Positions 16,022-25,755 of a stretch of DNA of 64,000 nucleotides are shown here, piece by piece. This stretch comes from JAFCUW01 sp049898325 (GTDB lineage Bacteria > Pseudomonadota > Gammaproteobacteria > Burkholderiales > Burkholderiaceae_D). Position numbers and translations under genes: made by a program. The DNA lies in the NCBI RefSeq assembly GCF_049898325.1, contig NZ_JAFCXL010000001.1, positions 372,001 to 436,000 of the forward strand, read 5' to 3'. The notes beneath the pieces were generated by a model that was not told where the DNA came from, searched no databases, and saw only the letters and a list, made by a program, of their open reading frames with translations. Position 1 is the first letter of the stretch; each line of letters begins with the position of its first letter.

Positions 16022-18664
16022 TTATTTTGCCGTGATGGTAATGGGCACGCTGGCCTTGGCGATGAGCCCGGCCGAATCGGTCGCCACCACCGTCAGCGTG
16101 TAGCTGCCCGTCACGGGACTGGCCCAGGCCATCAGGATGCTGGTGCCGTTAAAGCCGAAGCTCATGCCGGCCGGGGCGCCGGCGATCGACACCGACAACC
16201 AGCTCGCGCCGGGGGCCGCCACGCCGAAACTGCCGCTGAAGGCCTTGCCCGCCACGCCGGTCAGGGGCACGACCGTGATCACGGGACCGGCAGCGGCAAT
16301 CTTGATGGCAATGACGGCCTGACCGGACAAGCCCGTCTTGCTGTCGCGCGCCACCACGGTCACGCTGTAGCTGCCCAGCACCGGGCTGGCCCAGGCCAGC
16401 AGGCCGGCGCTGCTGATGGTCAGGCCGGCAGGCGCACCGGTCAGACTGTACGTGACGGCGTTGGGCGCCACCACGCTCACGCCAAACGACAGGGCGATAC
16501 CGGGCCGGCCCGTCAGGCTGGCAGCGCTGACGACGGGCGGCAGCGGCGCGGCGATCGCCACCGTGTAGACGGCCTTGCCGCTCAGCTTGGTCTTGCTGTC
16601 GGTGGCGATGGCGGTAACGGCATAGGTGCCGGCGACCGGGGTCGGCCAGCTGACCACGCCGGTGCTGGCGATCGTCATGCCGGACGGGGCGCCCGTCAGC
16701 GACCAGCTCAGATTGCTGCCACTGGCGCTCACGCTGAACGACAGGGCCGTGCCGACCTTGCCGCTGATGGCGCCGGCGGTCACCACCGGTGCCGGTGGCA
16801 ACGCGATGGTGACGGTGTAGCTGCCCTGCCCCGTCAAACCGCTCACGCTGTCGCGCGCCAGCGCCGTCACGTTATAGGTGCCGACCAGCGGCACGGCCCA
16901 CGACACCACCCCGGCAGTACTGATCGTCATGCCCGAGGGCGCACCGCTGAGCGTGTACGTCACGGCATTGGTGGCGCTGGCGGCGACCGTGAACGTCAGC
17001 GGCGTGCCGAGCGTGCCGGCGATGGCGGCGCCAGTGACCACGGGCGCAACAGGCGTGACGGTGGCACCGGACAACAACTGCAGCAGGCTGGTGACATTGG
17101 GCGTGCCCAGGCCGGCCAGCGAGTCGTAACCGGCCTTGGCCACGCAGGTGGCGCAGGCGCCATTGCTGCCCTTGGTGATGTCGGCGAACGCGCCGGAGTA
17201 ATTCATCGGCACGGCGCCGATCTGGCCGTACAGTGCCGTGTGGGCCATGCCCAGCGGCGCCTTGGCGCTCAGGGCGCGCATGGCGTTGGCCAGGGCCACC
17301 AGGCCGGCCCACTGCGGGGTCGACAGGCTGGTGCCGCCGGCGCTGACCCAGTTCGGGGTGGTGCTGCCAGGTGTCATCACCGCCACGTACTGGCCGCTCG
17401 ACGGATCGGCATTGAAGGCGACGTCGGCCACCGTGCGGCGCAGCGGTGTGCCGACGCCGGGGATGGTGCTGTTCTGGTAAGTCGGGGTGGGGGTGTAGGC
17501 ACTGGTGCCGCCGCCCGTGCCGGACCAGCTCACTTCACTGCGCGTGCCGGTGCCGCTGTAGGTCAGGGTGGTGCCGCCCACCGCCACCACCTTGGGCGAG
17601 ACGGCCGGCCACGACACCGCGGCGCCGTTGTCGCCGGTGGCGGCCAGGTAACTCATGTTGGCGCCGCTGAAGGCAGCATCGACCGAAGCGGTCCAGGTGC
17701 CCTCGTTGGCACCGAAACTCATCGACACCACCCCGGGGCCCATCGCGTTGGCCAGTTTGACCGCGCCGATCAGGCTGTTGAGGGAGGCGTCGGCTGCCTC
17801 GATCAGCACGATGCGCGCCAGCGGCGCGGTGGCATGCGCCCACTGGACGTCCAGTGCAATCTCGGTGGCCCAGCCCGAGTTGTAGGCGGGCGCGGCGGCG
17901 GTCATGGCGCCGGCGGCGGTGTTATAGACCACCGAGAATTCGCACGCGGTGGACGAGGCCGCCGCCAGCGGCAGCGCCTGGGTGACGGCGATCGCTTTGA
18001 CGGTACAGGCCGGCAAGCCGAATTTCACGTTGAACGCGGCCAGCTCGGCGGCCGCGTTGGGGTCGTGCATGGCGTCGACAATATAAATGGTCTGGCCGGC
18101 GCCCAGTTGCGCCCGTTGCGACGCACTGAGCACGGCGCCAGCGGCCGGCAGCGGCGGCAAGCCGTAGGCGGCGCGGATCTGCGCCGGCGTGTAGGTGGCG
18201 ATGACGGCGCCGCTGGCCATCGGTGCGACACCGGCGCCGTCAGCCTGCGCGGCGGCGCCGGTGTCAACGCCGTTCGCCTCGTCGATGGCGCGCTGGCGGT
18301 CGGCCTCGCGAATGGCTTGCACCGTCAGCCGGCGCGTGGACAGGTGCTGCTGGTCGGTCGACAGGCGCCGGGTATGCGGCGCCCGGTGGGCCTCACCACT
18401 GTCGGGCTGGTCCGGTTCGGCCAGCAGGGTCGGCGCCAGGTTGAACATGGGCCGCGCCACAAAGGCGGCGGCGGCCTCCGGCAGCGGCGCCATGTCCAGC
18501 TGCAACGTGGTGACGGCACTGGCCGGCGCCATCGCCACACTGGCCTGGGGGGCCGTGTCGACGGCGCCACCGCACGCGCTCAGCGCAGCGGCCACACCGA
18601 GTGCCGGCAAGAAGTGCAGACGGCCGGTTGGCAGCGCTGGTGGAACGATCGATCGGTCGGTCAT
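16022..18664 (-). CDS. S53 family (sedolisin-like) peptidase lipoprotein with four Ig-like repeats
   Basis: An 880-residue exported protease. The N-terminus has a hydrophobic segment ending in lipobox LSAC (Cys31), then a propeptide-like region. The catalytic domain (about 150-575) has the sedolisin set: Glu268 and Asp272 (TEIALD), Asp345 (ATGDNG) and Ser446 (GGTSLSTP). A likely calcium site follows (DITKGSNG and AGYDSLAGLGTP). The C-terminal third is four roughly 80-residue Ig-like repeats, each of the form PVV...G..G..L.F.V...LTGAPSGMTI...G..SW..P..GTY.VT..A.DS. A start at 18664 gives the signal; the upstream in-frame extension is non-coding in character. Sedolisins are usually acid-active; the substrate is unknown. 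Confidence 0.88.
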   Translation of the reverse strand: MTDRSIVPPALPTGRLHFLPALGVAAALSACGGAVDTAPQASVAMAPASAVTTLQLDMAPLPEAAAAFVARPMFNLAPTLLAEPDQPDSGEAHRAPHTRRLSTDQQHLSTRRLTVQAIREADRQRAIDEANGVDTGAAAQADGAGVAPMASGAVIATYTPAQIRAAYGLPPLPAAGAVLSASQRAQLGAGQTIYIVDAMHDPNAAAELAAFNVKFGLPACTVKAIAVTQALPLAAASSTACEFSVVYNTAAGAMTAAAPAYNSGWATEIALDVQWAHATAPLARIVLIEAADASLNSLIGAVKLANAMGPGVVSMSFGANEGTWTASVDAAFSGANMSYLAATGDNGAAVSWPAVSPKVVAVGGTTLTYSGTGTRSEVSWSGTGGGTSAYTPTPTYQNSTIPGVGTPLRRTVADVAFNADPSSGQYVAVMTPGSTTPNWVSAGGTSLSTPQWAGLVALANAMRALSAKAPLGMAHTALYGQIGAVPMNYSGAFADITKGSNGACATCVAKAGYDSLAGLGTPNVTSLLQLLSGATVTPVAPVVTGAAIAGTLGTPLTFTVAASATNAVTYTLSGAPSGMTISTAGVVSWAVPLVGTYNVTALARDSVSGLTGQGSYTVTIALPPAPVVTAGAISGKVGTALSFSVSASGSNLSWSLTGAPSGMTIASTGVVSWPTPVAGTYAVTAIATDSKTKLSGKAVYTVAIAAPLPPVVSAASLTGRPGIALSFGVSVVAPNAVTYSLTGAPAGLTISSAGLLAWASPVLGSYSVTVVARDSKTGLSGQAVIAIKIAAAGPVITVVPLTGVAGKAFSGSFGVAAPGASWLSVSIAGAPAGMSFGFNGTSILMAWASPVTGSYTLTVVATDSAGLIAKASVPITITAK

Positions 18665-18942
18665 GGCGGGGGCTCTCGTGGTGGCGAGGGCCACGCCACG
18701 ACAACGTTGCCTCCGGCGTGCGGTGGCAGTAGCGCACGGCCTGATGCCGGCGCCAACGTTGGCGGCCCCGCTGCCGTGGCGCGGGTGCGCGGTAGGCCGG
18801 TAGCTTTGCGTCACTGCCTTTCGACAGTTTTGCCCTCATGAAACTATAATTACACTCAGGAAATTATAATAGCCAGATTTGCAGTGCCTGGCTAGCACCC
18901 GTCCGCGCTAGCGACGGCTAATCACAATGGGTTAGATGCGTG

Positions 18943-19731
18943 TCAAACTGATGTAGGCAGGGGCTTGAGCAGATTGGCCAGCGCCACGTACTGGACCAGG
19001 CCGATCGCCTCCGGCCGCAAGGTGGGATCGACGCCCGCCGCCACCAGTTGGGCCTCGGTGAACATGCCGGCCAGGCAGTTGCGGATCACCTTGCGGCGCT
19101 GGGAAAACGCCTTCAACACCACCGCTTCGAGCGTGGCGCCGTCGCAGGCCAGTTTTTGCGCGACGGGGATCATGCGCACGATCGCCGATTCGACCTGCGG
19201 CGGCGGATCGAAGGCCGTGGGCGGCACGATGAACAGCAGCGACATTTTATAGCGCCATTGCAGCATCACGGACAGGCGGCCGTAGACCTTGCTGCCCGGT
19301 TCGGCGACCATGCGCTCGACCACTTCCTTTTGCAGCATGAAATGCTGGTCTTCGATCAGATGGGCAAACTCGGCCAGGTGAAACAGCAGCGGGCTGGAGA
19401 TGTTGTAGGGCAAATTGCCCACGACCCGCAGCTTTTGCCCCGGCGGCACGGGAATTTGCGCGAAGTCGAACTTCAGGGCGTCGCCCGAGTGGATGGTCAG
19501 CTTTTCGCGCGGAAACTGCTTTTCAAGGCGGGTCACCAGGTCACGGTCGAGTTCGACGACGTGCATGTGGTCGAGCCGCTTGGCGATCAGCGCCGTCATG
19601 GCGGCCAGGCCGGGGCCGATTTCCACCAGCGCCTGGCCCGGTTGCGGGTCGATGGCGTCGGTGATGTTGTCGAGGACGAATTTGTCGGTCAGAAAATTCT
19701 GACCGAAGCGCTTGCGGGCCACATGTTTCAT
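18943..19731 (-). CDS. rsmA: 16S rRNA dimethyladenosine transferase
   Basis: A 262-residue KsgA-type methyltransferase that dimethylates A1518 and A1519 of 16S rRNA late in 30S assembly. Visible motifs are RKRFGQNFLTD at the N-terminus, the SAM-binding EIGPGLAAMT, and the catalytic NLPYNISSPLLFHL. It is the last gene of the lptD-surA-pdxA-rsmA cluster, with 12 nt separating it from pdxA, the same order as in E. coli and many other proteobacteria. Confidence 0.97.
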   Translation of the reverse strand: MKHVARKRFGQNFLTDKFVLDNITDAIDPQPGQALVEIGPGLAAMTALIAKRLDHMHVVELDRDLVTRLEKQFPREKLTIHSGDALKFDFAQIPVPPGQKLRVVGNLPYNISSPLLFHLAEFAHLIEDQHFMLQKEVVERMVAEPGSKVYGRLSVMLQWRYKMSLLFIVPPTAFDPPPQVESAIVRMIPVAQKLACDGATLEAVVLKAFSQRRKVIRNCLAGMFTEAQLVAAGVDPTLRPEAIGLVQYVALANLLKPLPTSV

Positions 19732-19743
19732 TGAAGTCTTAAT

Positions 19744-20802
19744 TTATAGGGTGAAAGCACGGCGCGCCGCCGCCATCCGCACGGCGCAGCCGATCGCTTC
19801 GATCATGCTGGCGCAGTCGGCCAGGCCGACGCCGCGCGCGGCCAGGTCGAGCGCGGTGCCGTGATCGACGGAGGTGCGCACCAGCGGCAGGCCGAGGGTG
19901 ATGTTGATGCCGCGCCCGAAGGTGGCGTACTTGAGGACCGGCAAACCCTGGTCGTGGTACATGGCCAGGACGCAATCGGCCTCTTGCAGGTACTTGGGCT
20001 GGAACAGGGTGTCGGCCGGATACGGCCCGCGCGCGTCGATGCCGCGCGCGCGCGCGCGGGCCAGCGCCGGCTCGATGATGTCGATCTCCTCGCGGCCCAG
20101 GTAGCCGTGCTCGCCCGCGTGGGGATTGAGGCCGGTGACGACAATACGCGGTGCGGCGATGCCGAAATGGCGCTTGAGATCATGGTCGATGATGGTCAGC
20201 ACGTCGAGCAGCAGGTCGGCGCCGATGGCGTCGGCCACCGCGCGCAGGGGCAGATGGGTGGTGGCCAGCGCCACCCGCAGCCAGTCGGCCTCGCCGCTGG
20301 CGCCGGTGGTGCCGGTGGTGCCGGCCAGCATCATCACCACCTGGGCGGTGCCGGTTTTTTCAGCGAGGTATTCGGTGTGGCCGGAAAACTTCACGCCGGC
20401 ATCGTTGATCGTCGATTTTTGCAGGGGCGCGGTGACCATCGCCTCGAACCAGCCGGCGTCGATGCCCTCGAGCGCCAGGTCGAGCGTGGCCAGCACGGCG
20501 CGGCCGTTGGCGGGGTCGAGCTGGCCGGCGACCACGTGGGCGGCCAGCGGCACATCGATGACGGTGAGGCGCTCGGGACCGAAATGGGGCAGGCCGCCGT
20601 TGCGCAGGGCCTGGATCGACAGGGCGGCGACGCGGATGGCGGGGTCGATGTCGGCCGCCAGCATGGCCAGGTAGGCGGCGTCGCCCAGCAGCACGGCATT
20701 GACCTGCGCGCGCAGGGCCCACGCCGCGCGCAGGGAAATTTCCGGGCCGATCCCCGCCGGCTCGCCGGTGGTGATGGCGATGGTGGGGCGGGTGGCGGCC
20801 AT
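19744..20802 (-). CDS. pdxA: 4-hydroxythreonine-4-phosphate dehydrogenase
   Basis: A 352-residue NAD-dependent enzyme of the DXP-dependent pyridoxal-phosphate pathway. Motifs: ITTGEPAGIGPEI at the N-terminus, KFSGHTEYLAE, GLNPHAGEHGYLGREE and DHGTALDLAARG with the metal-binding His residues. The ATG at 20802, four bases after the surA stop codon, gives the standard start; the in-frame extension to 20940 lies inside surA. Slightly longer than E. coli PdxA (329), owing partly to a TGTTGASGEADW loop. Confidence 0.96.
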   Translation of the reverse strand: MAATRPTIAITTGEPAGIGPEISLRAAWALRAQVNAVLLGDAAYLAMLAADIDPAIRVAALSIQALRNGGLPHFGPERLTVIDVPLAAHVVAGQLDPANGRAVLATLDLALEGIDAGWFEAMVTAPLQKSTINDAGVKFSGHTEYLAEKTGTAQVVMMLAGTTGTTGASGEADWLRVALATTHLPLRAVADAIGADLLLDVLTIIDHDLKRHFGIAAPRIVVTGLNPHAGEHGYLGREEIDIIEPALARARARGIDARGPYPADTLFQPKYLQEADCVLAMYHDQGLPVLKYATFGRGINITLGLPLVRTSVDHGTALDLAARGVGLADCASMIEAIGCAVRMAAARRAFTL

Positions 20803-20806
20803 GCGC

Positions 20807-22240
20807 TTACTTTTCCTCGCGGAATTCGACGTAAGCGCGGTCGCGCACCTGGCGCGCCCAGTCCTCGGCCGCTTCCTGCATCTTGCGCTCGCGAATGACG
20901 TTGCGGGCCGTGTTGCGCTGGCGTTCCTTGGTGGCGTCATCGCTCTTGCGCTCGAGCACTTCGATCAAGTGCCAGCCGAACGGCGTTTCCACCGGGCCGC
21001 TGATTTCGCCGGGTTTCAAGGCGTTCATCGCCGTTTCGAACTCGGGTACGGAGTCGCCCGGATACAGCCAGCCCAAGTCGCCGCCCTTGGCCGCGGTGCC
21101 ATCGTTCGACATGGTGCGCGCCAGGTCTTCGAACTTGGCGGTCTTGTTGTCGAGGCGTTCCTTGAAATCGGCCAGCTTGTGCTTGGCTTCGGCCGCCGTC
21201 ATGGTGGGGGTGACCTTGAGCAGGATGTGGCGCGCGTGGGTCTGCTGCTGCGCTGCCGCGTCGGGGGCGGCGGCGGCGGCGGCGCGCTTGTCGACCAGTT
21301 TGAGCAGGTGAAAGCCGGTGGCGCTGCGGATCACGGGGGTGATCTGGCCGGGCGACATTTTCACCAGTTGCTCGGCAAACAGGGGCGGCAGGCGGTTCGG
21401 GTCACGCCAGCCCACTTCGCCGCCCTTGAGCGCGTCCGGCGCGTCCGAATAGGTCGCCGCCATCTTGGCGAAATCGGCGCCCGTGCGCAGCTGGCGCGCG
21501 ACTTCATCGGCGCGCGCCTTGCGGGCCGCGGCCTGTTCGGGCGTGGCGTTTTCGGGAATCCGCACGAGGATCTGCGAAATATTGACTTCGAACTTGTCGG
21601 CGGCGGCGGCCTGCTCGGCCGTCAGGTAGGTGTCGACTTCGGCGTCGGAAATCTGGATCTTGGCATCGACCTCGTGCTCGCGCAGGCGCTGCATGCTGAT
21701 TTCGTTGCGAATTTCTTCGCGGAAGACGGCAAACGGCATGCCCTCTTTTTCCATCTGGTTGCGCAGTTCCTGCACGCTCAGCTTCTGGCCTTCGGCGATC
21801 CGGCTGATGGCGCGGTCGAGCTGCTGGTCGTCCGTCTTGATGTTCATTTCCTTGGCCAATTGCTGCTGGGCCCGCTCAACGATCATCGCTTCCGTGACCT
21901 GGCGCTGCAGGTCGCTGCTGTCGGGAATCGGCGCATTGCTCGCCTTCATGCGCGCTTCCACCGAGCGCACGCGGGAGGCGACTTCATTCCTGGTGATGAC
22001 TTCGTCGTTGACGACGACGGCAATCGAGTCGATGACTTTGGCGGCGCTCGACGCCGGCGGCACGAAGCCTGCGGCCGGGGCCGCCTTTGGCAGGGTCGGC
22101 AGGACCACCGGCGCCGCCGCGGCGGGTGCCGGCGTGGTGCCTGGCGCGGGGGCGCGCACCTGGGCCAGCGACTGGCCGGCGGCGGCGGTACACAGCAGCA
22201 GTGCCGCAAGTTTCAGGGGGTGCAGTCGAAATGGTCGCAT
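20807..22240 (-). CDS. surA: Periplasmic chaperone / peptidyl-prolyl isomerase SurA
   Basis: A 477-residue (from ATG 22240) periplasmic chaperone that escorts outer-membrane beta-barrels, including LptD, to BAM. It has a signal peptide (MRPFRLHPLKLAALLLC... cleaved after SLA), an Ala/Pro-rich linker, the SurA N-domain (DSIAVVVNDEVITRNEV) and two parvulin domains (around DKFEVNISQILVRIPE and QTHARHILLKVTPT; GGEVGW and GGDLGWLYPG are their conserved turns). In-frame ATGs at 22258 and 22270 are alternative starts; none has a clear Shine-Dalgarno, so the start is uncertain. It lies between lptD and pdxA. Confidence 0.94.
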   Translation of the reverse strand: MRPFRLHPLKLAALLLCTAAAGQSLAQVRAPAPGTTPAPAAAAPVVLPTLPKAAPAAGFVPPASSAAKVIDSIAVVVNDEVITRNEVASRVRSVEARMKASNAPIPDSSDLQRQVTEAMIVERAQQQLAKEMNIKTDDQQLDRAISRIAEGQKLSVQELRNQMEKEGMPFAVFREEIRNEISMQRLREHEVDAKIQISDAEVDTYLTAEQAAAADKFEVNISQILVRIPENATPEQAAARKARADEVARQLRTGADFAKMAATYSDAPDALKGGEVGWRDPNRLPPLFAEQLVKMSPGQITPVIRSATGFHLLKLVDKRAAAAAAPDAAAQQQTHARHILLKVTPTMTAAEAKHKLADFKERLDNKTAKFEDLARTMSNDGTAAKGGDLGWLYPGDSVPEFETAMNALKPGEISGPVETPFGWHLIEVLERKSDDATKERQRNTARNVIRERKMQEAAEDWARQVRDRAYVEFREEK

Positions 22241-22315
22241 AGTCTGGGAAACAGTCATAAGATAATTCATATTCACATGAAAAAATTCAGCCGGCACCGT
22301 CAGCCTGGCGCCCCG

Positions 22316-24592
22316 CTAGCGGGTGGCCACGGGGCTAAGCCGGCTATAACCGGGAATGCTCTTGTTGAACGACTCGAGCGGATTGCCCAAGCCCAGGCGC
22401 GACAGGCCGTTCAGTTCAAGCTGGAAAAAAATCGGCGTCGAGGTGGTCAGCGCCGCCGTCACGAAGCGCTGCGCGCCCATGCGGAAAACCCAGCAATCGG
22501 CCTTGTACTCGAGGCCGATCAAACTTTCCACCACTTTTTTGTCCAGCACCGAATAGCTGACCCGGCCCACGCCGTACCAGCGCTGCGTCAATGGCCACTG
22601 GCTCGACACATCGACATTCTTGAAACTCTCGCGCACGTAACGGTACTCGGCGTTGATGACTTTTTTCTCGCCCGGCTGCCACTGCGCGCCGAAATTCGAG
22701 CTGAATACGCTGTGGGTCGTCGCATTGTATTGTAATGCGCTGTCGAAGGCCCAGGTTTCCGATACCCGGCCCGAGGCAGCGAGCAGCACGTCCGAGTGGC
22801 TCTGGTTGAGCACCGCGTTGGGGTCGAGCTGGACGCGCTGCTTGCCGAAATAAAAGCGCTGGCCCAGCGCCAGGCGCAATCGCTCGGCGCCGCTCGACTC
22901 GATGAAGCGCGACGTCAGCGCCACCGTGGCCTGGTTGGCGTCGGCGATCCGGTCGTTGCCGACAAAGCGGTTTTCCGTGAACATCTGGGCAAAACTAAAA
23001 CCGGCCTCGGCGCTGTCGAAATTCGGGAACGCGCTCTGGTCCTTGTACGGCGTGCGCACATAAAACACGCGCGGCTCCAGCGTTTGCGTGACGGCGCGGC
23101 CAAACAGCGAGGTGTCGCGCTCGAACACCATGCCGCTGTCGAGCGAGAACGTGGGCACGGCGCGGCTGAGCGATGCCCCCGGCTGCGGCAGCCTGGCCGT
23201 GCCGTTGCCGACGGTGGTGGTGAGAATGCTGTTGTCGTCGAGCTTGTACTTGGCCGCGTTGAGCATCAGCTTGGGCGTGATGAAATAACTGGGTCGCACG
23301 ATCGGGTACGACAGCTGGCCTTGGGCCACGGCGCGGTTGCCGCGCACCAGGTCGGGGTGCCAGAACCGGGTCGCTTCGGCGTCGAAAGTCCAGTCGAAGC
23401 CGGCGACGTCGTAGCGGCCCGTGTGGAAATTAACTTGCGGCAGGCGGTCGTACGGCCGCGCCACCGTGAAGATGGGGTTGGCGGCGGCGGCCGGGTCTTG
23501 CAGCACCTGGTAGTTCTGCACGCGCGCGCTCAGGCTCCAGAACTGCTGGTTGTAATCGGTGCGCACTTCGCGCAGCAACTGCCGCTCGGCGCTGTTGGCC
23601 ACCGACTGCGAAAAATCGGCCGGGTACTCGTTGTCGGAAGCGCCCTTGATGTTCCAGCCGTACGACCAGCCCGGTCCGATGGTCTGCGAATGGAGCGAAT
23701 TGATCAGCCAGCGGTCGGTATTGGTGACGCGGTCGTGGATCATCAGTTCGGCCGAGGTCTGGCCGGCATACGCGCCCAGCGCCGTCTCGCCCATGTAGCG
23801 ACCGGTCGCGCCCATCAACAAGCCCCGGCGGAAAATTTCGCGGGGAAAAATCGTCAGGTCGCGGTTGGGGGCGATATTGAAATAATACGGCAGCATGATT
23901 TCGCCCGAGCCCTTCGAGCCGAAGCCCACCGACGGCGGCAGCCAGCCCGAGCGGCGCGCACCGGACAGCGAAAACGACATGGCGGGCGTGCCGAGAATGG
24001 GCACATCCTTGAAATACACGATCGTTTTGCCGGCCGTGCCCACGTCGCGGCCCTGGTCCAGGCGCATGGTGCTCGATTTTAAGTACCAGTCCGGATTGGG
24101 CCCCTCGCAGGTGCTGTAGGTGCCGTCGGTGACGACCGCCACTTCGGTGTTGATGAAATCGATGCGACTGGCGCGGCCCTGGGCATTGTTTTGCGCCAGG
24201 CGGTATTCGGGGTGCAGAAACCAGCCCTTGCCCGAATCGAGCTGCAATTGCAGGGCGTCGCCCTTGTAGCGGTCGCCGAAGCGCCACATATTGACGTCGC
24301 CACGGGCGTCGACGACGTCGTCGACGACGTTGTAGCACGCCACCTCGGCCGTCATGCGGGTCTTGCCGCGCGTGATTTCGGCATTGCGCTCGAGCGTGAT
24401 CTCGCGGTCGGGCCGGCCCGTGATGCGTTCGGCTTCGGCCACCGTCGGCGCGTTCGGGTCCTCGACCCCGCGCGCCGGGCGCAGCGTCGCCTGGGCGAAC
24501 GCGGGCAGCGCGGTGACGCTGGTGAGCAAGCCGAGGGCGCCGATGGCACAGGCCAGGCGGGTCAGGGGGAAGCGAGCTGAAATCGAGCTCAT
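22316..24592 (-). CDS. lptD: LPS-assembly outer-membrane protein LptD
   Basis: A 758-residue outer-membrane beta-barrel that, with LptE, delivers lipopolysaccharide to the cell surface. Signal peptide MSSISARFPLTRLACAIGAL...AFA; N-terminal periplasmic jellyroll (about 40-230, with AEVACYNVVDDVVDARGDVNM); then the C-terminal barrel with GYSRL near the end. Cys residues are present for the inter-domain disulfides (ACYN, STCEGP, ADCWVF). It heads the minus-strand cluster and diverges from amgK over about 100 bp. Confidence 0.95.
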   Translation of the reverse strand: MSSISARFPLTRLACAIGALGLLTSVTALPAFAQATLRPARGVEDPNAPTVAEAERITGRPDREITLERNAEITRGKTRMTAEVACYNVVDDVVDARGDVNMWRFGDRYKGDALQLQLDSGKGWFLHPEYRLAQNNAQGRASRIDFINTEVAVVTDGTYSTCEGPNPDWYLKSSTMRLDQGRDVGTAGKTIVYFKDVPILGTPAMSFSLSGARRSGWLPPSVGFGSKGSGEIMLPYYFNIAPNRDLTIFPREIFRRGLLMGATGRYMGETALGAYAGQTSAELMIHDRVTNTDRWLINSLHSQTIGPGWSYGWNIKGASDNEYPADFSQSVANSAERQLLREVRTDYNQQFWSLSARVQNYQVLQDPAAAANPIFTVARPYDRLPQVNFHTGRYDVAGFDWTFDAEATRFWHPDLVRGNRAVAQGQLSYPIVRPSYFITPKLMLNAAKYKLDDNSILTTTVGNGTARLPQPGASLSRAVPTFSLDSGMVFERDTSLFGRAVTQTLEPRVFYVRTPYKDQSAFPNFDSAEAGFSFAQMFTENRFVGNDRIADANQATVALTSRFIESSGAERLRLALGQRFYFGKQRVQLDPNAVLNQSHSDVLLAASGRVSETWAFDSALQYNATTHSVFSSNFGAQWQPGEKKVINAEYRYVRESFKNVDVSSQWPLTQRWYGVGRVSYSVLDKKVVESLIGLEYKADCWVFRMGAQRFVTAALTTSTPIFFQLELNGLSRLGLGNPLESFNKSIPGYSRLSPVATR

Positions 24593-24689
24593 GAAACGGA
24601 GGCGAACACTATTGGAGGGCGATTTTTTGGGGCTAATCCCTTATTATATGGGAATAACCATCTCCTCTCCGTATTCCACAGGTCGCTCC

Positions 24690-25745
24690 ATGTCAATGTC
24701 TTCATCTTCTTCCCCGACGACCTCGGCCGATGCCCGCCTCGTTCAACTGACGCGCTGGCTCGACACCCTCGGACTGGTCCAGGTCGACAGCCGTCGCCCC
24801 GCCTCGTCCGATGCCAGTTTTCGCCGTTATTTCCGGTTCGACGTCTTACCCGCCATGCAGGACAAGGTGGGCGCCACCCTGATCGCCATGGATGCCCCGC
24901 CCGAGCGGGAAAATGTGCCCGCCTTCATCCACGTGGCCGGCCTGCTGCAGGCGGCCGGCGCGAACGTGCCGGCGATCGTCGCCCGCGATGTGGCCAACGG
25001 CTTCTTGCTGTTGTCCGATCTGGGCAGCACCACCTACCTGGACCGCCTCGACGTCGACAACGCCTCCGTCATGTATGCGAGCGCCGTCGAGACCCTGATC
25101 AAGTTCCAGCTCAGCAGCGAAGCGGGCGTGCTGCCCGAATTCGACCGCGCCTTCGTCCTGCGCGAAATGAACCTGTTCCCCGAATGGTTTATTGGCAAGC
25201 ACCTGGGCGTGACCATGACGCCCGAGCAGCAAAAGCAGCTCGACGCCGTGTTCGAGGCCATCACCGCCAATGTGCTGTCGCAGCAGCAAGTGTTCATGCA
25301 CCGCGATTTTCACTCGCGCAACCTGATGTGGATGGAGCAAAACAATCCCGGCGTGCTCGACTTCCAGGATGCCGTCTACGGCCCCGTCACCTACGACCTC
25401 GCTTCGCTGCTGCGCGACGCCTACATCCAGTGGGACGAAGAAGTCGTGCTCGACTGGGTGATTCGCTACTGGCAAAGCGCCAAGCAGGTGGGCTTGCCCG
25501 TCAATCCCGACATCGACGCGTTTTACCGCGATTTCGAATTCATGGCCCTGCAACGCCACCTGAAAATCCTGGGCATCTTCTGCCGCCTGCACTACCGCGA
25601 CGGCAAGAGCATCTACATGGGCGACCTGCCCACCGTCCTCGACTACGTGCGCAAGACCGCCAACCGCTACGGCGCCTTGAAACCCCTGGTGCGCCTGCTC
25701 GACGCGTTCGAGGAAAAAACGCCGCAGTTCGGCTACACCTTCTGA
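24690..25745 (+). CDS. amgK: N-acetylmuramate/N-acetylglucosamine kinase AmgK
   Basis: A 351-residue APH-fold sugar kinase of cell-wall recycling, phosphorylating N-acetylmuramate at the anomeric carbon so that MurU can make UDP-MurNAc directly and bypass de novo synthesis. The catalytic loop is HRDFHSRNLMWM and the metal-binding motif is GVLDFQDAVYGPVTYDLASLL. The start MSMSSSSS at 24690 places the first conserved segment (LVQLTRWLDTLGL) about 20 residues in; the reading frame is open further upstream but overlaps lptD. murU follows after 10 nt, the Pseudomonas-type amgK-murU pair, and lptD is divergent as there. Confidence 0.93.
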   Translation: MSMSSSSSPTTSADARLVQLTRWLDTLGLVQVDSRRPASSDASFRRYFRFDVLPAMQDKVGATLIAMDAPPERENVPAFIHVAGLLQAAGANVPAIVARDVANGFLLLSDLGSTTYLDRLDVDNASVMYASAVETLIKFQLSSEAGVLPEFDRAFVLREMNLFPEWFIGKHLGVTMTPEQQKQLDAVFEAITANVLSQQQVFMHRDFHSRNLMWMEQNNPGVLDFQDAVYGPVTYDLASLLRDAYIQWDEEVVLDWVIRYWQSAKQVGLPVNPDIDAFYRDFEFMALQRHLKILGIFCRLHYRDGKSIYMGDLPTVLDYVRKTANRYGALKPLVRLLDAFEEKTPQFGYTF

Positions 25746-25755
25746 CGGAGCGCGC

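Noticed and set aside
24354..24689. N-terminal extension of amgK by about 110 residues
   Set aside because: It overlaps lptD on the other strand and adds no conserved sequence; AmgK homologues start near the MSMSSSS position.
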